DNA of 45,223 bases, taken from NCBI GenBank assembly GCA_045644465.1, contig JAZRGV010000058.1, forward strand, positions 1 through 45,223. Direction: 5' to 3'. Position numbers and translations under genes: made by a program. Positions 17,776 to 27,622 of the stretch are shown here, piece after piece (position 1 is the first letter of the stretch; each line of letters opens with the position of its first letter). The notes under the pieces were generated by a model that saw only the letters and a program-made list of their open reading frames with translations, had not been told where the DNA came from and did no database searches. This DNA is from HGM04593 sp045644465 (GTDB taxonomy: Bacteria; Bacteroidota; Bacteroidia; Bacteroidales; Bacteroidaceae).

Positions 17776-19617
17776 TTACAGCGACTGCATATCGTTAAGG
17801 CGTTTATAAACACCGTCAAGTTTTAATAAATCGTCGTGCTTTCCGCGTTCAACAATCTCGCCATCACGTAATACGCATATCTCGTCGGCGTGTTTTATTG
17901 TTGACAGGCGGTGTGCGATAGCTATTGTGGTGCGGTCTTTCATAAGGCGTTCAAGAGCCTCCTGTACAAGACGTTCGCTCTCTGTGTCAAGAGCCGATGT
18001 TGCCTCGTCGAGAATTAATATAGGTGGGTTCTTGAGTATTGCTCTGGCAATGCTTATACGCTGACGCTGACCACCCGAAAGGCGATTACCCCTGTCGCCG
18101 ACGTTTGTGTTGTACCCGTCTTCGGTTGCCATAATGAAGTCGTGGGCATTAGCAATCTTGGCAGCTTCGATAACCTGCTCCATTGTCGCGTTTTCAACGC
18201 CGAAGGTTATATTGTTGTAAAAGGTATCGTTGAAAAGAATTGCTTCCTGGTTAACATTGCCCATAAGCGCACGCAACGACTTTGTTTTCATATCCTTTAT
18301 GTTCACTCCGTCAATGGTGACTTCGCCCTGTTCTACATCGTAATAGCGTGGTAACAAATCAACCATTGTCGATTTTCCGCTACCCGATTGTCCCACAAGG
18401 GCAACAGTTTTGCCTTTGGGGATTTTCAGGTTTATATTCTTGAGTACATTACGCTCGCCATCATAGGAGAATGTGATGTTTTTGTATTCGATACCATCTT
18501 TCATCTCTTCAATTACCACATTCTTTTTACCGTCGGTTATTGGATTTTCGGCGTTCAATATGGCATCGATACGTTCCATAGATGCCAGGCCGCGCGGAAT
18601 ATTGTATGATGCTTTGGAAAGGTCTTTCAATGGGTTTATGACGCTGTATAGTATTGTCAGGTAGTATATGAACGATGCTGCCGATATAGGCGACTTCTCT
18701 CCCAGAATCAATGTGCCTCCGAACCATAGCACAATGACTATGAGTACAGTGCCGAGTGTCTCACTAACTGGGTGAGCCGATGCCTGACGAGTGGTCACCC
18801 TTATTGTTGCTGAGCGAAGTTCGTTGCAGCACTTCATGAAACGTGTTGACATCTTGTTCTCGGCAAGGAAAGCCTTGATTATGCGTAGTCCCCCGAGTGT
18901 CTCTTCAATCTGAGAAGTCGTTTCTCCCAATTTTTGTTGTGCTATGGTCGATTTAGCTTTCAGCTTGCGGCCAATGGCACCCATCACCCATCCAAGTGTG
19001 GGAACAACGCACAGAGTGAAAATAGTCAGTTCCCAACTGATAGAAAACAGCGTAACAATATATATGATTATAAATATGGGGTTCTTGATAAGCATGTCGA
19101 GTGATGTAACAATGGAGTTTTCAACCTCTCCTACATCGCCAATCATACGTGCCATTATATCGCCCTTGCGCTGTTTTGAGAAGAAGCCGATGGGTAGGCT
19201 TGTGACTTTGTTGTACAATTGTGTGCGCATATCACGTACGATACCTGTACGCATTGGGATTATAGCTGCCGAAGAACCGAAATAGCATCCTGTTTTCAAC
19301 AAGGTCATAATAATGAGAAATATTCCAAGGAACATAAGAACCATGGATGCGCCATATTCTTCGGTGTATGAATTCAAGTACCAGGTTGCATTGTTGAGCA
19401 GTACATCTTTAATGTTGCCGGAGTCCATCATTGCCCAGTCGATAAACTCAACTCCTGACGCGTCATTTATCTTGAACAGTATCTGCAATATGGGTATTAT
19501 TACCATAAAGGAGAATACATTCAAAATTGCCGACAAGAGTGTGAAAACAAGCGAGAGTATCAAGAACTTCCTGTATGGTGGAACAAAACGTCTTAATACT
19601 TTAAAAAACTCCTTCAT
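17776..19617 (-). CDS. ABC transporter, fused permease and ATPase (MsbA-like)
   Basis: The 613-residue half-transporter has an N-terminal six-helix type 1 exporter domain (about 1-330) and an ATPase domain with Walker A GQSGSGKST, signature LSGGQRQR and Walker B ILILDEATSAL. The fold and length fit lipid or lipid A-core exporters such as MsbA, or drug exporters. The substrate is not evident. It is the first gene of a minus-strand operon that continues through LOG, PfkB and the RND genes. Confidence 0.92.
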   Translation of the reverse strand: MKEFFKVLRRFVPPYRKFLILSLVFTLLSAILNVFSFMVIIPILQILFKINDASGVEFIDWAMMDSGNIKDVLLNNATWYLNSYTEEYGASMVLMFLGIFLIIMTLLKTGCYFGSSAAIIPMRTGIVRDMRTQLYNKVTSLPIGFFSKQRKGDIMARMIGDVGEVENSIVTSLDMLIKNPIFIIIYIVTLFSISWELTIFTLCVVPTLGWVMGAIGRKLKAKSTIAQQKLGETTSQIEETLGGLRIIKAFLAENKMSTRFMKCCNELRSATIRVTTRQASAHPVSETLGTVLIVIVLWFGGTLILGEKSPISAASFIYYLTILYSVINPLKDLSKASYNIPRGLASMERIDAILNAENPITDGKKNVVIEEMKDGIEYKNITFSYDGERNVLKNINLKIPKGKTVALVGQSGSGKSTMVDLLPRYYDVEQGEVTIDGVNIKDMKTKSLRALMGNVNQEAILFNDTFYNNITFGVENATMEQVIEAAKIANAHDFIMATEDGYNTNVGDRGNRLSGGQRQRISIARAILKNPPILILDEATSALDTESERLVQEALERLMKDRTTIAIAHRLSTIKHADEICVLRDGEIVERGKHDDLLKLDGVYKRLNDMQSL

Positions 19618-19681
19618 ATATTCTGCTTTTTATTTAAACGGTATCAAATGTGTTGATTTTTTTGTGGTATTTAAATAAAGG

Positions 19682-20221
19682 CTACACCCAACCTGATTTC
19701 TTTGCAAATTCCCAAATAACCATGCCTGCAGTAACTGAAACGTTCAGCGAGTGCTTTGTGCCAAACTGCGGAATCTCTATAGCTCCGTCCGAAGCATCAA
19801 CCACTGACTGCTGCACGCCTTTGACTTCATTGCCAAGAATTACGGCATAGCACTCTCCGGCCGATGTCTCAAAATCCTGAAGAGCAATACTTCCATTGCA
19901 CTGCTCTATGGAGTATATTCGGCATCCCTTCTGGCGCAACATGGCTACAGCATCATCTGTCGATTCAAAATATTGCCACTCCACAACATCTTCGGCACCA
20001 AGTGCTGTCTTGTGTATCTCGGTGTTCGGCGGTGTTGCAGTTATGCCGCATAGCAATATGCGTTGTACGCGAAATGCGTCGCTTGTTCTGAATACCGAAC
20101 CTACATTGTGCAGGCTACGAACATTGTCGAGTACAACTATAAGAGGCAATTTCTCGGCGTTACGGAAATCGTCACCGCTGATGCGCCCCATCTCTGTTAT
20201 GAGTTTCTTCTTGTTGCTCAT
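19682..20221 (-). CDS. TrmH/SpoU-family RNA 2'-O-methyltransferase
   Basis: The 179-residue SPOUT enzyme methylates a ribose 2'-OH in RNA with S-adenosylmethionine. Motifs are LDNVRSLHNVGSVFRT (motif 1), AVILGNEVKGVQQSVVD (motif 2) and IEIPQFGTKHSLNVSVTAGMV (motif 3, knot region). It lacks the N-terminal substrate domain of some relatives; the target RNA position is unknown. Its ATG overlaps the stop of the CoA-transferase gene (20218-20221), so the two are coupled. Confidence 0.9.
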   Translation of the reverse strand: MSNKKKLITEMGRISGDDFRNAEKLPLIVVLDNVRSLHNVGSVFRTSDAFRVQRILLCGITATPPNTEIHKTALGAEDVVEWQYFESTDDAVAMLRQKGCRIYSIEQCNGSIALQDFETSAGECYAVILGNEVKGVQQSVVDASDGAIEIPQFGTKHSLNVSVTAGMVIWEFAKKSGWV

Positions 20222-21705
20222 TGAAATCTGCTCAAATCCACTTTTCTCATATCACCCTCCTGCTCGAATGCAGTATGCATTGAGAGAGCAGCGGCCACAT
20301 TGTGCGATACATGGCCTCTCTTTGCTATCTTCAAATAGTCCCACAACAGATTACGGAACTCGGGATGAGCACAATTCTCAATCAACAGCTTTGCACGCTC
20401 GTCCGGTCCTTTGCCTCGTAAGTCGGCCACACCCCATTCTGTAACCACCACGCGCACGTCGTGTTCGGTGTGGTCGGCGTGTGTTACCATAGGAACAATA
20501 GAACTTATCAAGCCTCCCTTTTGTGTCGATGGACAAGTGAATATAGATACATATGCATTGCGCGCAAAATCACCCGAACCGCCAATACCATTCATAAGAC
20601 GCGTTCCGCACACATGTGAAGAATTCACGCAACCGTACAAATCAACCTCAATAGCTGTGTTCATGGCAATAAGACCAAGACGGCGGATTACCTCGGGGTG
20701 GTTAGATATTTCTGATGGACGTAATATAAGTTTATCGCGGAAGAAGTCGATGTTGTCATATACATGTAGCAAGCACTCTTGGCTGAGCGACAACGAACAA
20801 GTACTACCTGCCTTTACTCTGCCGGCCTCCATAAGTTCTATGACCGAATCTTGTAATACTTCGGAATATAGGTCGAGAGCAGGCAATTCGTTGCAGTTCT
20901 CGAGAGCCTTCAGCACGGCGTTAGCGACATTGCCGATACCACTCTGTATAGGTAGTCCGGTACTTGGGATTATTCCACGCTTGATGTCGCTGAGGATAAA
21001 GTTTACAACATTCTCGCCAATCTTTTCGGTTACCGGGTCTAGTTCCTTGAAAACCACCTGTTCATTGGGCTGATGTACTTCTACTATACCCACTACCTTC
21101 TTGGGATCTACCTGAACATATGGCTTGCCAATGCGGTCCGATGCCTTGTATATGGGAATTTCGGTGCGGTAGGGTGGGTCTTTCGGCTCATATACGTCGT
21201 GCAGGCCCATTGTGTGGTGATATGTGTTGCGCTCAATGATAATTCTGTCGGCAAGGTTCGCCACTGTCTGGCCTATACCTCCGGCTGTCGTAAGATATAC
21301 CTTACCGTCGGGGGTGATGTCGATGGCTTCGAGAATGGCAACATTGACCTTACCCAAAAAACCATAACGCAGGTCCTGTGCCATAAGAGAGAGATGGAGG
21401 TCGGTATATGTTATCTCTTTTTTGTTGATGGCTTCTCGTACAACGGGGTTCGAAATGAATGGCGCACGGAAATTCAAAGCCTTGGCGCGTGTGAGCGCAC
21501 CGTCTATGGAGTCGCCTGTTGATGCTCCCGAAAAAAGATTTATTTTAAATGGTTTGCCATCGGCATGAGCCTCTTCGGCACGTTTTGCAACCTCTTGTAA
21601 AACAGCCTTCGGAGTACCCGAAAGCGTAAAACCGCTGATACCTACACCATCGCCATTGTTAATGTAGCATGCCGCCTCTTGCGGTGTCAAAATTCGATAA
21701 GTCAT
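20218..21705 (-). CDS. succinate/acetyl-type CoA transferase
   Basis: The 495-residue protein belongs to the acetyl-CoA hydrolase/transferase family (Cat1, ScpC, AarC). The catalytic Glu is in LYSEVLQDS (Glu 282), and HVCGTRLMNGIGGSGDFARNA carries the CoA-site glycines. Such enzymes swap CoA between succinate and acetate or propionate. In Bacteroidales this step serves propionate and acetate formation from succinate, but which acid pair is used here is inference. No propionate pathway genes flank it. It is coupled with the RNA methyltransferase gene. Confidence 0.9.
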   Translation of the reverse strand: MTYRILTPQEAACYINNGDGVGISGFTLSGTPKAVLQEVAKRAEEAHADGKPFKINLFSGASTGDSIDGALTRAKALNFRAPFISNPVVREAINKKEITYTDLHLSLMAQDLRYGFLGKVNVAILEAIDITPDGKVYLTTAGGIGQTVANLADRIIIERNTYHHTMGLHDVYEPKDPPYRTEIPIYKASDRIGKPYVQVDPKKVVGIVEVHQPNEQVVFKELDPVTEKIGENVVNFILSDIKRGIIPSTGLPIQSGIGNVANAVLKALENCNELPALDLYSEVLQDSVIELMEAGRVKAGSTCSLSLSQECLLHVYDNIDFFRDKLILRPSEISNHPEVIRRLGLIAMNTAIEVDLYGCVNSSHVCGTRLMNGIGGSGDFARNAYVSIFTCPSTQKGGLISSIVPMVTHADHTEHDVRVVVTEWGVADLRGKGPDERAKLLIENCAHPEFRNLLWDYLKIAKRGHVSHNVAAALSMHTAFEQEGDMRKVDLSRFQ

Positions 21706-21717
21706 ATGCCTGTTTTA

Positions 21718-22089
21718 TTAATTGTATTTTCTGTTAAAAATCTCAGCGTGAATAAAGGCGCGTTTCGCCTCAGAACGGTTCTTTAGTGTTATCTTTGAAA
21801 TATTTTCATTCTCTGTGCCAACTGAGGGAACTGGCGAAATGGTTTTTGTCTCCTTTTTCCTCCCGGTATAACTTTTTCTTGTTGTAGTTTTTGTTGTTGT
21901 ATTTGTGTCAGGTATCTTTATGTACTCCTCATATGTCTTTTCATCGGGAGTGTACATTTTTATGGTAGGGAATACCTCGCCACCTACAGGTGTGCCTTTT
22001 ACGTCGCTATGATTTGTATTTAAGCTCTTTATAACTAAATAGATGGAGTATGCGCCTATTGCTATAAGAAAACCAATCAACTGTGTCAT
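21718..22089 (-). CDS. small membrane-anchored protein, unknown function
   Basis: The 123-residue protein has an N-terminal membrane segment (about 2-20), then a hydrophilic Thr/Lys-rich region (TNTTTKTTTRKSYTGRKKET) and a conserved-looking C-terminus ITLKNRSEAKRAFIHAEIFN. I remember similar endings in uncharacterised Bacteroidales proteins but cannot name a family. Its stop is 12 nt upstream of the CoA-transferase start and its own start is 9 nt after the thioesterase, so it belongs to the same operon. Confidence 0.7.
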   Translation of the reverse strand: MTQLIGFLIAIGAYSIYLVIKSLNTNHSDVKGTPVGGEVFPTIKMYTPDEKTYEEYIKIPDTNTTTKTTTRKSYTGRKKETKTISPVPSVGTENENISKITLKNRSEAKRAFIHAEIFNRKYN

Positions 22090-22098
22090 AATCTGTTT

Positions 22099-22506
22099 TT
22101 ATTTTAAATGTTCGCCAAACATTTCGTCAAACGCTTCTCCGCGTGTGAGACGACCATCCTTAAGGCATATCACGTCAACTTCGCCTTTTAGCGACAAACT
22201 ATTGTCGGCTTTGTTGTATATGTCTTGAAGAAAAACCAGTTTTGCTCCACGACGCTCAATGTTTATACACACCACAAAAGAGTCTCCGCCACGCAAGGGA
22301 CGCTTGTATTCGAGAGTTATCTTGGAGACCATAGGGTCTATTCCGCGCTCGTGAAGATGTGAAAAACTGCCACCAATTGATTCGAGAAATTCGTGGCGGG
22401 CATGCTCCAGATAGTGCTGGTAATTTGCATTGTTTACTACGCCTTGAATGTCGCATTCATAGTCGCGCACTTTCATCTCGATGCTGAACTTGTATTTTTC
22501 GGTCAT
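22099..22506 (-). CDS. acyl-CoA thioesterase, 4-hydroxybenzoyl-CoA thioesterase (hotdog) family
   Basis: The 135-residue hotdog-fold protein has VRDYECDIQGVVNNANYQHYLEHARHEF, split here as the catalytic Asp region CDIQGVVNNANY and the helix YLEHARHEF. This is the YbgC/FadM type that hydrolyses acyl-CoA. The preferred acyl chain is unknown. It is the first gene of the minus-strand operon with the small membrane protein and the CoA transferase, and is preceded by a -7 box at 22528-22535. Confidence 0.88.
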   Translation of the reverse strand: MTEKYKFSIEMKVRDYECDIQGVVNNANYQHYLEHARHEFLESIGGSFSHLHERGIDPMVSKITLEYKRPLRGGDSFVVCINIERRGAKLVFLQDIYNKADNSLSLKGEVDVICLKDGRLTRGEAFDEMFGEHLK

Positions 22507-22527
22507 ATTCTCTGCGTCGGTTTACCG

Positions 22528-22535
22528 CAAAGATA
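22528..22535 (-). promoter_or_regulatory. -7 box upstream of the thioesterase operon
   Basis: Minus strand TATCTTTG, a strong match to TAnnTTTG, 22 nt from the ATG at 22506. No clear -33 element. Confidence 0.5.
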
Positions 22536-22630
22536 ACAATAATAAAATTATTGTTGACGTTTTTAAGAAAAATTATAGCTTTTGCCGATACACATTCTGA
22601 CAAAATGGGGATTTTATGAAATAATTTGGC

Positions 22631-22638
22631 TAAATTTG
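22631..22638 (+). promoter_or_regulatory. -7 box that sets the mfd start
   Basis: TAAATTTG on the plus strand matches TAnnTTTG. It lies only 12 nt before the ATG at 22651, so the in-frame ATG at 22582 is upstream of the probable transcript start. The mRNA would have a very short leader. Confidence 0.55.
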
Positions 22639-22650
22639 CATCAAAGAAAG

Positions 22651-25600
22651 ATGGAAGCAAAGGAGATTCAGCAAATATACGCATCGCATCCAGGTGTTAC
22701 GGCGCTTATGCAGTTACGTGAAGAGGGGGGCAAGAAACGTGCTCTTCTCGAGGGATTATTTGGCAGTGCTGCCGCAATGGTGCTCTGTGGTCTTAAAGCA
22801 AAAGCACCGGAACAGACATTTCTTATTGTGATGAACGATGCCGAAGAGGCCGGATATTTCTACCACGACATGGTGCAGGTGGCAGGCGAAGGTGGAGTGT
22901 TGTTCTTCCCTTCCTCCTTTCGTAGGGCAATGAAATATGGCCAGGAAGATGATGCCAACCGCATATTGCGTACCGAAGTGATGAGTAAACTCTCGTGTCG
23001 TCGCAGAAAAGAGGGGCTTGTAATAATAACTCATCCCGAAGCTTTGGCCGAGAAGGTGGCATCGCAGAGCGATCTCGATAAGAATACACTGTCGATTGCT
23101 GTTGGCGACAGAATTTCTCGTGAGGAGGTGGAGAAAAAACTTGTCGAGCTGAAATTCAAAGAGGTTACTTATGTCTATGAACCGGGAGAGTTCGCCGTAA
23201 GAGGTAGCTTAATCGATATTTTCTCCTTTTCATCGGAATATCCTTACCGTATAGACTGCTTTGGTGACGAGGTGGAAAGCATCAGAACTTTCGAGGTTGA
23301 AACACAGTTGTCAAAGGAAAAGACCGACGAGATATCCATTGTTCCAAAAGTAACAGGTAAAGAAGCAGTTCCTATTACTGAGTTCCTCCCAAAAAACGTG
23401 ATACTTGTAACAAAAGATATTGAATTTGTAAAGGGTAGCGTTGAAAAACTCCGTAACGAGGGATTTACCCTTCAGGCAAGACTGTCGGAAAGCAAACTGC
23501 CTGATATGCCTGAACTGATGTCGGCAGTAGAGGTAGAGGCTTTCGCACACCACGTTAAGCATTGGGAACTGCGTAACGATGCAAATAGTACTTCTACAAA
23601 GATAAAGTTCGACATTTCGCCGCAGCCCCTTTTTCAAAAAGACTTCGATTTGGTTAGCAGCTCTTTTAAGAATTATCTCGAAAAAGGGTATAAGCTGATG
23701 TTACTTACCGACGATATGCATCAAGCTAACCGTTTGAAAGCAATATTCGAAGACAGAGGCGATGATATTCAGTTTGTCCCCGTGGAGCGCACAATACATG
23801 GAGGGTTCGTTGACAATACTCTGCACACTGCATTCTTTACCGATCACCAGTTGTTTGGCCGTTTCCATAACTACAAATTGCGTAGTGAACGTGCGCGTAG
23901 CGGCAAAGTGGCACTGACGCTTAAGGAACTTAAGGAATTCGGTATCGGTGACTATATTGTGCATATCGACCATGGTGTAGGAAAATTCGGTGGCTTAGTG
24001 CGTATTCCGAACGGAAATTCCACACAGGAGGCCATAAAACTCATATACAAGAATGATGATGTGGTTTTTGTGTCGATACATAACCTGCATAAGATTTCGA
24101 AGTATCACGGCAAGGAGGGCGATGCCCCTGTGCTGAACAAATTGGGCACTGGCGCGTGGGAGCGAATGAAGGAGCGTACGAAGAGCAAGATTAAGGATAT
24201 TGCACGCGACCTTATCAAACTATATTCTCAACGCTATAAAGAGGAGGGTTTTGCCTTTTCGCCCGACAGTTATCTGCAGAATGAACTCGAGGCAAGTTTT
24301 ATATACGAGGATACCCCCGACCAATTCAAGGCAACAAACGATGTGAAACGTGATATGGAACGCAAGCGTCCTATGGACCGTTTGATATGTGGTGATGTTG
24401 GCTTTGGAAAGACAGAGGTTGCTATCCGCGCGGCGTTCAAGGCTGCCACCGACGGAAAACAGGTTGCGGTTCTTGTACCAACAACGGTGCTTGCCTACCA
24501 GCACTATCTGACGTTCAAGGAGCGTCTTAAAGATTTCCCATGCAACGTGCAATATCTTAGCAGAGCGCGTAGTGCAGGCACGACAAAAAAGATACTTGAG
24601 GAACTTAAGGATGGAAAAGTTGATATAATCATCGGCACCCATAAACTTACAAGCAAGGAGGTTAAATTCAAGGATCTGGGTTTGCTTATCATTGACGAAG
24701 AGCAGAAATTTGGTGTTGCAGTGAAAGAGAAACTGCGTCAGTTGAAGGTAAATGTAGATACGCTTACTATGACCGCTACGCCAATTCCGCGTACATTGCA
24801 GTTCTCGATAATGGGTGCACGTGACCTCTCTATGATACAGACACCGCCACCCAACCGCTATCCAATACATACCGAGATACATAATTTCGATGCCGAGGTG
24901 ATAAAGGAGGCTGTAGGCTTTGAGTTGAGCCGCAACGGCCAGGTGTTCCTTATCACTAACAGGATATCGGGTATGGAAGAGCTTGCCAGGGTTGTCAAAC
25001 ATGCTGTCCCTGATGCACGTATATGCATTGGACACGGACAGATGGAGCCTGCCGAATTAGAGAAAAGGCTTTACGAATTCATAAATCACGACTATGATGT
25101 GCTTATAGCTACATCTATTGTAGAGAACGGTATTGATATCCCTAATGTAAACACCATAATAATAAACCAGGCTCAGAATTTTGGTTTGAGCGATTTGCAT
25201 CAGATGCGCGGACGTGTAGGACGTGGAAAACGCAAGGCGTTCTGCTATATGCTCACTCCTCCACGCGAGAGTTTGAGTACCGATGCACGTCGCAGGCTCG
25301 AGGCCATAGAGAGTTTTAGCGAATTGGGTAGTGGTATGCATATTGCAATGCAAGACCTTGATATTCGCGGAGCTGGTAATCTTTTGGGTGCCGAGCAGAG
25401 TGGATTTATTGCCGACCTTGGCTATGAGACATATCAGAAGCTGCTTGCCGAGGCTGTTCACGAGCTCAAAGATGAAGAGTTTGCCGACATCCTTCCACAA
25501 GATGAAGAGGACAACGATGATATGTATGTAAAGGAGTGCTTTGTGGAGAGTGACCTTGAGCTGTTGTTCCCTGCTATATATGTGCCCGACAGCAATGAAC

Positions 25601-26004
25601 GCATATTGCTTTATCGCGAACTTGATTCGCTTACCGAGGCTCGCGAGATAGAGGCTTTCCGTGCAAGGATGAAGGACCGTTTTGGTACAATCCCCAAGGA
25701 GGGTGAGGAACTCATCCGTATGGTCTCTCTGCGTCGCGAGGCTCAGCGTCTGGGTGTGGAAAAGATATATCTCAAAGGTGGCAGGATGAACCTCTTTCTT
25801 GTTGATACCCGTAATGAACGTTACTATGCCAGCGACACCTTTGGAGCTATAATGAGCTATATACCTGCAAGTGGCTTTAATTGCAAGGTTCGAGAGGGTG
25901 ACGGACGGTGCGTAATCACCGTTGAAAACGTGAAAAATATACAAACTGCACTTGCCTTCATTGAGGAGGTTCAGCGACATAGTAAAGTTATTGGTTGCAA
26001 TTGA
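22651..26004 (+). CDS. mfd: transcription-repair coupling factor Mfd
   Basis: Mfd pushes stalled RNA polymerase off damaged DNA and recruits UvrA. From MEAKEIQQIY it has 1117 residues. It has an N-terminal UvrB-like region, an RNA polymerase-interacting (CarD-like) domain near GIGDYIVHIDHGVGKFGG, an ATPase with Walker A GDVGFGKT (about 581-588), DEEQKFG, TATPIPRT and QMRGRVGRG, and a C-terminal TRCF domain. The start at 22651 is chosen because the longer frame includes the -7 box at 22631. The length is usual for Bacteroidetes Mfd. Confidence 0.97.
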   Translation: MEAKEIQQIYASHPGVTALMQLREEGGKKRALLEGLFGSAAAMVLCGLKAKAPEQTFLIVMNDAEEAGYFYHDMVQVAGEGGVLFFPSSFRRAMKYGQEDDANRILRTEVMSKLSCRRRKEGLVIITHPEALAEKVASQSDLDKNTLSIAVGDRISREEVEKKLVELKFKEVTYVYEPGEFAVRGSLIDIFSFSSEYPYRIDCFGDEVESIRTFEVETQLSKEKTDEISIVPKVTGKEAVPITEFLPKNVILVTKDIEFVKGSVEKLRNEGFTLQARLSESKLPDMPELMSAVEVEAFAHHVKHWELRNDANSTSTKIKFDISPQPLFQKDFDLVSSSFKNYLEKGYKLMLLTDDMHQANRLKAIFEDRGDDIQFVPVERTIHGGFVDNTLHTAFFTDHQLFGRFHNYKLRSERARSGKVALTLKELKEFGIGDYIVHIDHGVGKFGGLVRIPNGNSTQEAIKLIYKNDDVVFVSIHNLHKISKYHGKEGDAPVLNKLGTGAWERMKERTKSKIKDIARDLIKLYSQRYKEEGFAFSPDSYLQNELEASFIYEDTPDQFKATNDVKRDMERKRPMDRLICGDVGFGKTEVAIRAAFKAATDGKQVAVLVPTTVLAYQHYLTFKERLKDFPCNVQYLSRARSAGTTKKILEELKDGKVDIIIGTHKLTSKEVKFKDLGLLIIDEEQKFGVAVKEKLRQLKVNVDTLTMTATPIPRTLQFSIMGARDLSMIQTPPPNRYPIHTEIHNFDAEVIKEAVGFELSRNGQVFLITNRISGMEELARVVKHAVPDARICIGHGQMEPAELEKRLYEFINHDYDVLIATSIVENGIDIPNVNTIIINQAQNFGLSDLHQMRGRVGRGKRKAFCYMLTPPRESLSTDARRRLEAIESFSELGSGMHIAMQDLDIRGAGNLLGAEQSGFIADLGYETYQKLLAEAVHELKDEEFADILPQDEEDNDDMYVKECFVESDLELLFPAIYVPDSNERILLYRELDSLTEAREIEAFRARMKDRFGTIPKEGEELIRMVSLRREAQRLGVEKIYLKGGRMNLFLVDTRNERYYASDTFGAIMSYIPASGFNCKVREGDGRCVITVENVKNIQTALAFIEEVQRHSKVIGCN

Positions 26005-26064
26005 TGGAAAAAAGAATTAATTTAGCAACAGTGTTTCAGGCATTAAACAAAACAAATGATAAAC

Positions 26065-27477
26065 ATGAACAGAATTTTTAAAACAGCAGGTTGCTTCATC
26101 GCAACAGCATTGTTGTCGATTGGCGCTACAGCGCAGACAAACAATGGAGGCATCGATGCAAAGATGCTTAATGAACTTAAAGAGAGCTACAATCCAACAA
26201 CTGCCGAGAAAGCTTTGCAGAATGTAATGTTGTCGAACTCAATCAAGGTGTTGTCTCTTAATCAGGACAATCTTAACGAGTTGGATACATACTTCAGTCA
26301 TAGTGTGCCATCAAAAGGCATCACCGACCAGAAATCATCGGGACGTTGTTGGTTGTTTACCGGTATGAACGTGCTGCGTGCCAAAATGATTGCAAGCGAA
26401 GACCTGGGTGCATTCGAATTTTCACAGGTGTACAATTTCTTCTATGACCAGTTGGAGAAATCGAACCTCTTTTTACAGGGTGTAATCGATACACGCAAGA
26501 AACCTTATGACGACCGCACAGTAGAGTGGTTGTTCAAGAATCCGTTGAGCGATGGTGGTACATTTACCGGTGTTGCCGATCTGATAGCAAAATATGGTAT
26601 CGTGCCAAAGGGCGTGATGAAAGAGAGCTATACAAGCGACAATACATCGGCATTCTCGGCATTGCTAAAGACAAAGTTGCGTGAGTTTGGCCTTGAGTTG
26701 CGCAAAGCGCACGAAAACGGTAAAAAGGAGAAGGAGTTGCTCAACCTGAAGAAGGAGCAGCTGAAGGTAGTTTATAAGATGCTTGCACAGGTATATGGCG
26801 TTCCTCCTACAGAATTCACATGGGCACCAAAAGATGCCAATGGCAAATACCGCGAGGAACCACAGAGATATACTCCTCGCAGTTTCTATGAAAAATACCT
26901 CAACATAAACCTACAGGATGATTATGTGATGTTTATGAACGATCCAAGCCGTCCCTACTGGAAAAGCTATGAGATTGAATATGACCGTCACGTATATGAC
27001 GGACATAACTGGTTGTATATCAATTTGCCAATCGAGGAAATAAAGAAGATGGCTATAACCTCAATCAAGGATAGCACAATGATGTATTTCTCTTGCGATG
27101 TGGGTAAGTTCCTTGATACAAAGCGCGGAACACTCGATATCGACAACTATATCTATGAAGAGATGTTTGGAACAGAGTTTGGAATGGATAAGAAAGAGCG
27201 CATACTCACATTCGACAGCGGTTCGTCACATGCTATGACACTGAAGGCTGTTGATATTGACAAGGACGGCAACACTGTTAAATGGCAAGTGGAGAACAGC
27301 TGGGGTGTAGGCTCAGGTTTTCAGGGAACACTTATTATGACCGATGAATGGTTTGATGAGTATATGTTCCGTCTTGTTGTGGACAAGAAGTATGTTCCTG
27401 AAAATATCCTGAAGATTTTGAACGAGAAGCCTACAATGTTGCCCGCTTGGGACCCGATGTTTACACCTGAAGAGTAA
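26065..27477 (+). CDS. secreted C1B-family peptidase (aminopeptidase C / bleomycin hydrolase-like)
   Basis: I start at the ATG at 26065 (MNRIFKTAGCFIATALLSIG), which gives a compact type I signal peptide ending near ATAQT; a second ATG 9 nt upstream is also possible. The 470-residue protein has the papain-type triad in the order Cys 95 (KSSGRCWLFTG), His 389 (SGSSHAMTL) and Asn 411 (VENSWGVG). The intracellular PepC and bleomycin hydrolase have no signal peptide, so this is an exported version, common in Bacteroidales. It may trim peptides in the periplasm. It follows mfd by 60 nt. Confidence 0.9.
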   Translation: MNRIFKTAGCFIATALLSIGATAQTNNGGIDAKMLNELKESYNPTTAEKALQNVMLSNSIKVLSLNQDNLNELDTYFSHSVPSKGITDQKSSGRCWLFTGMNVLRAKMIASEDLGAFEFSQVYNFFYDQLEKSNLFLQGVIDTRKKPYDDRTVEWLFKNPLSDGGTFTGVADLIAKYGIVPKGVMKESYTSDNTSAFSALLKTKLREFGLELRKAHENGKKEKELLNLKKEQLKVVYKMLAQVYGVPPTEFTWAPKDANGKYREEPQRYTPRSFYEKYLNINLQDDYVMFMNDPSRPYWKSYEIEYDRHVYDGHNWLYINLPIEEIKKMAITSIKDSTMMYFSCDVGKFLDTKRGTLDIDNYIYEEMFGTEFGMDKKERILTFDSGSSHAMTLKAVDIDKDGNTVKWQVENSWGVGSGFQGTLIMTDEWFDEYMFRLVVDKKYVPENILKILNEKPTMLPAWDPMFTPEE

Positions 27478-27622
27478 TTTTTGCGTGCGCGTAAAATAGA
27501 GTCTTTTTTATAGTGTAATATCGCGCAAAAAAGGTTAACTTCGCAGAAAATTACAAAAGCTCTTTTGAGTAACTCTTTTTCGATGTAATTTGAACGTAAA
27601 AACATAAAATATTTTTAAAAAC
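27478..27622. other. intergenic gap before purH
   Basis: This 145-nt gap must carry the end of the peptidase transcript and the purH promoter. It contains short T-rich stretches and gtgcgcgta...atatcgcgcaa, a weak imperfect inverted pair. I see no exact TAnnTTTG box and no convincing riboswitch fold. Confidence 0.3.

Noticed and set aside
27478..27622. purine riboswitch before purH
   Set aside because: No conserved purine aptamer core or matching stems could be seen in the 145-nt gap.
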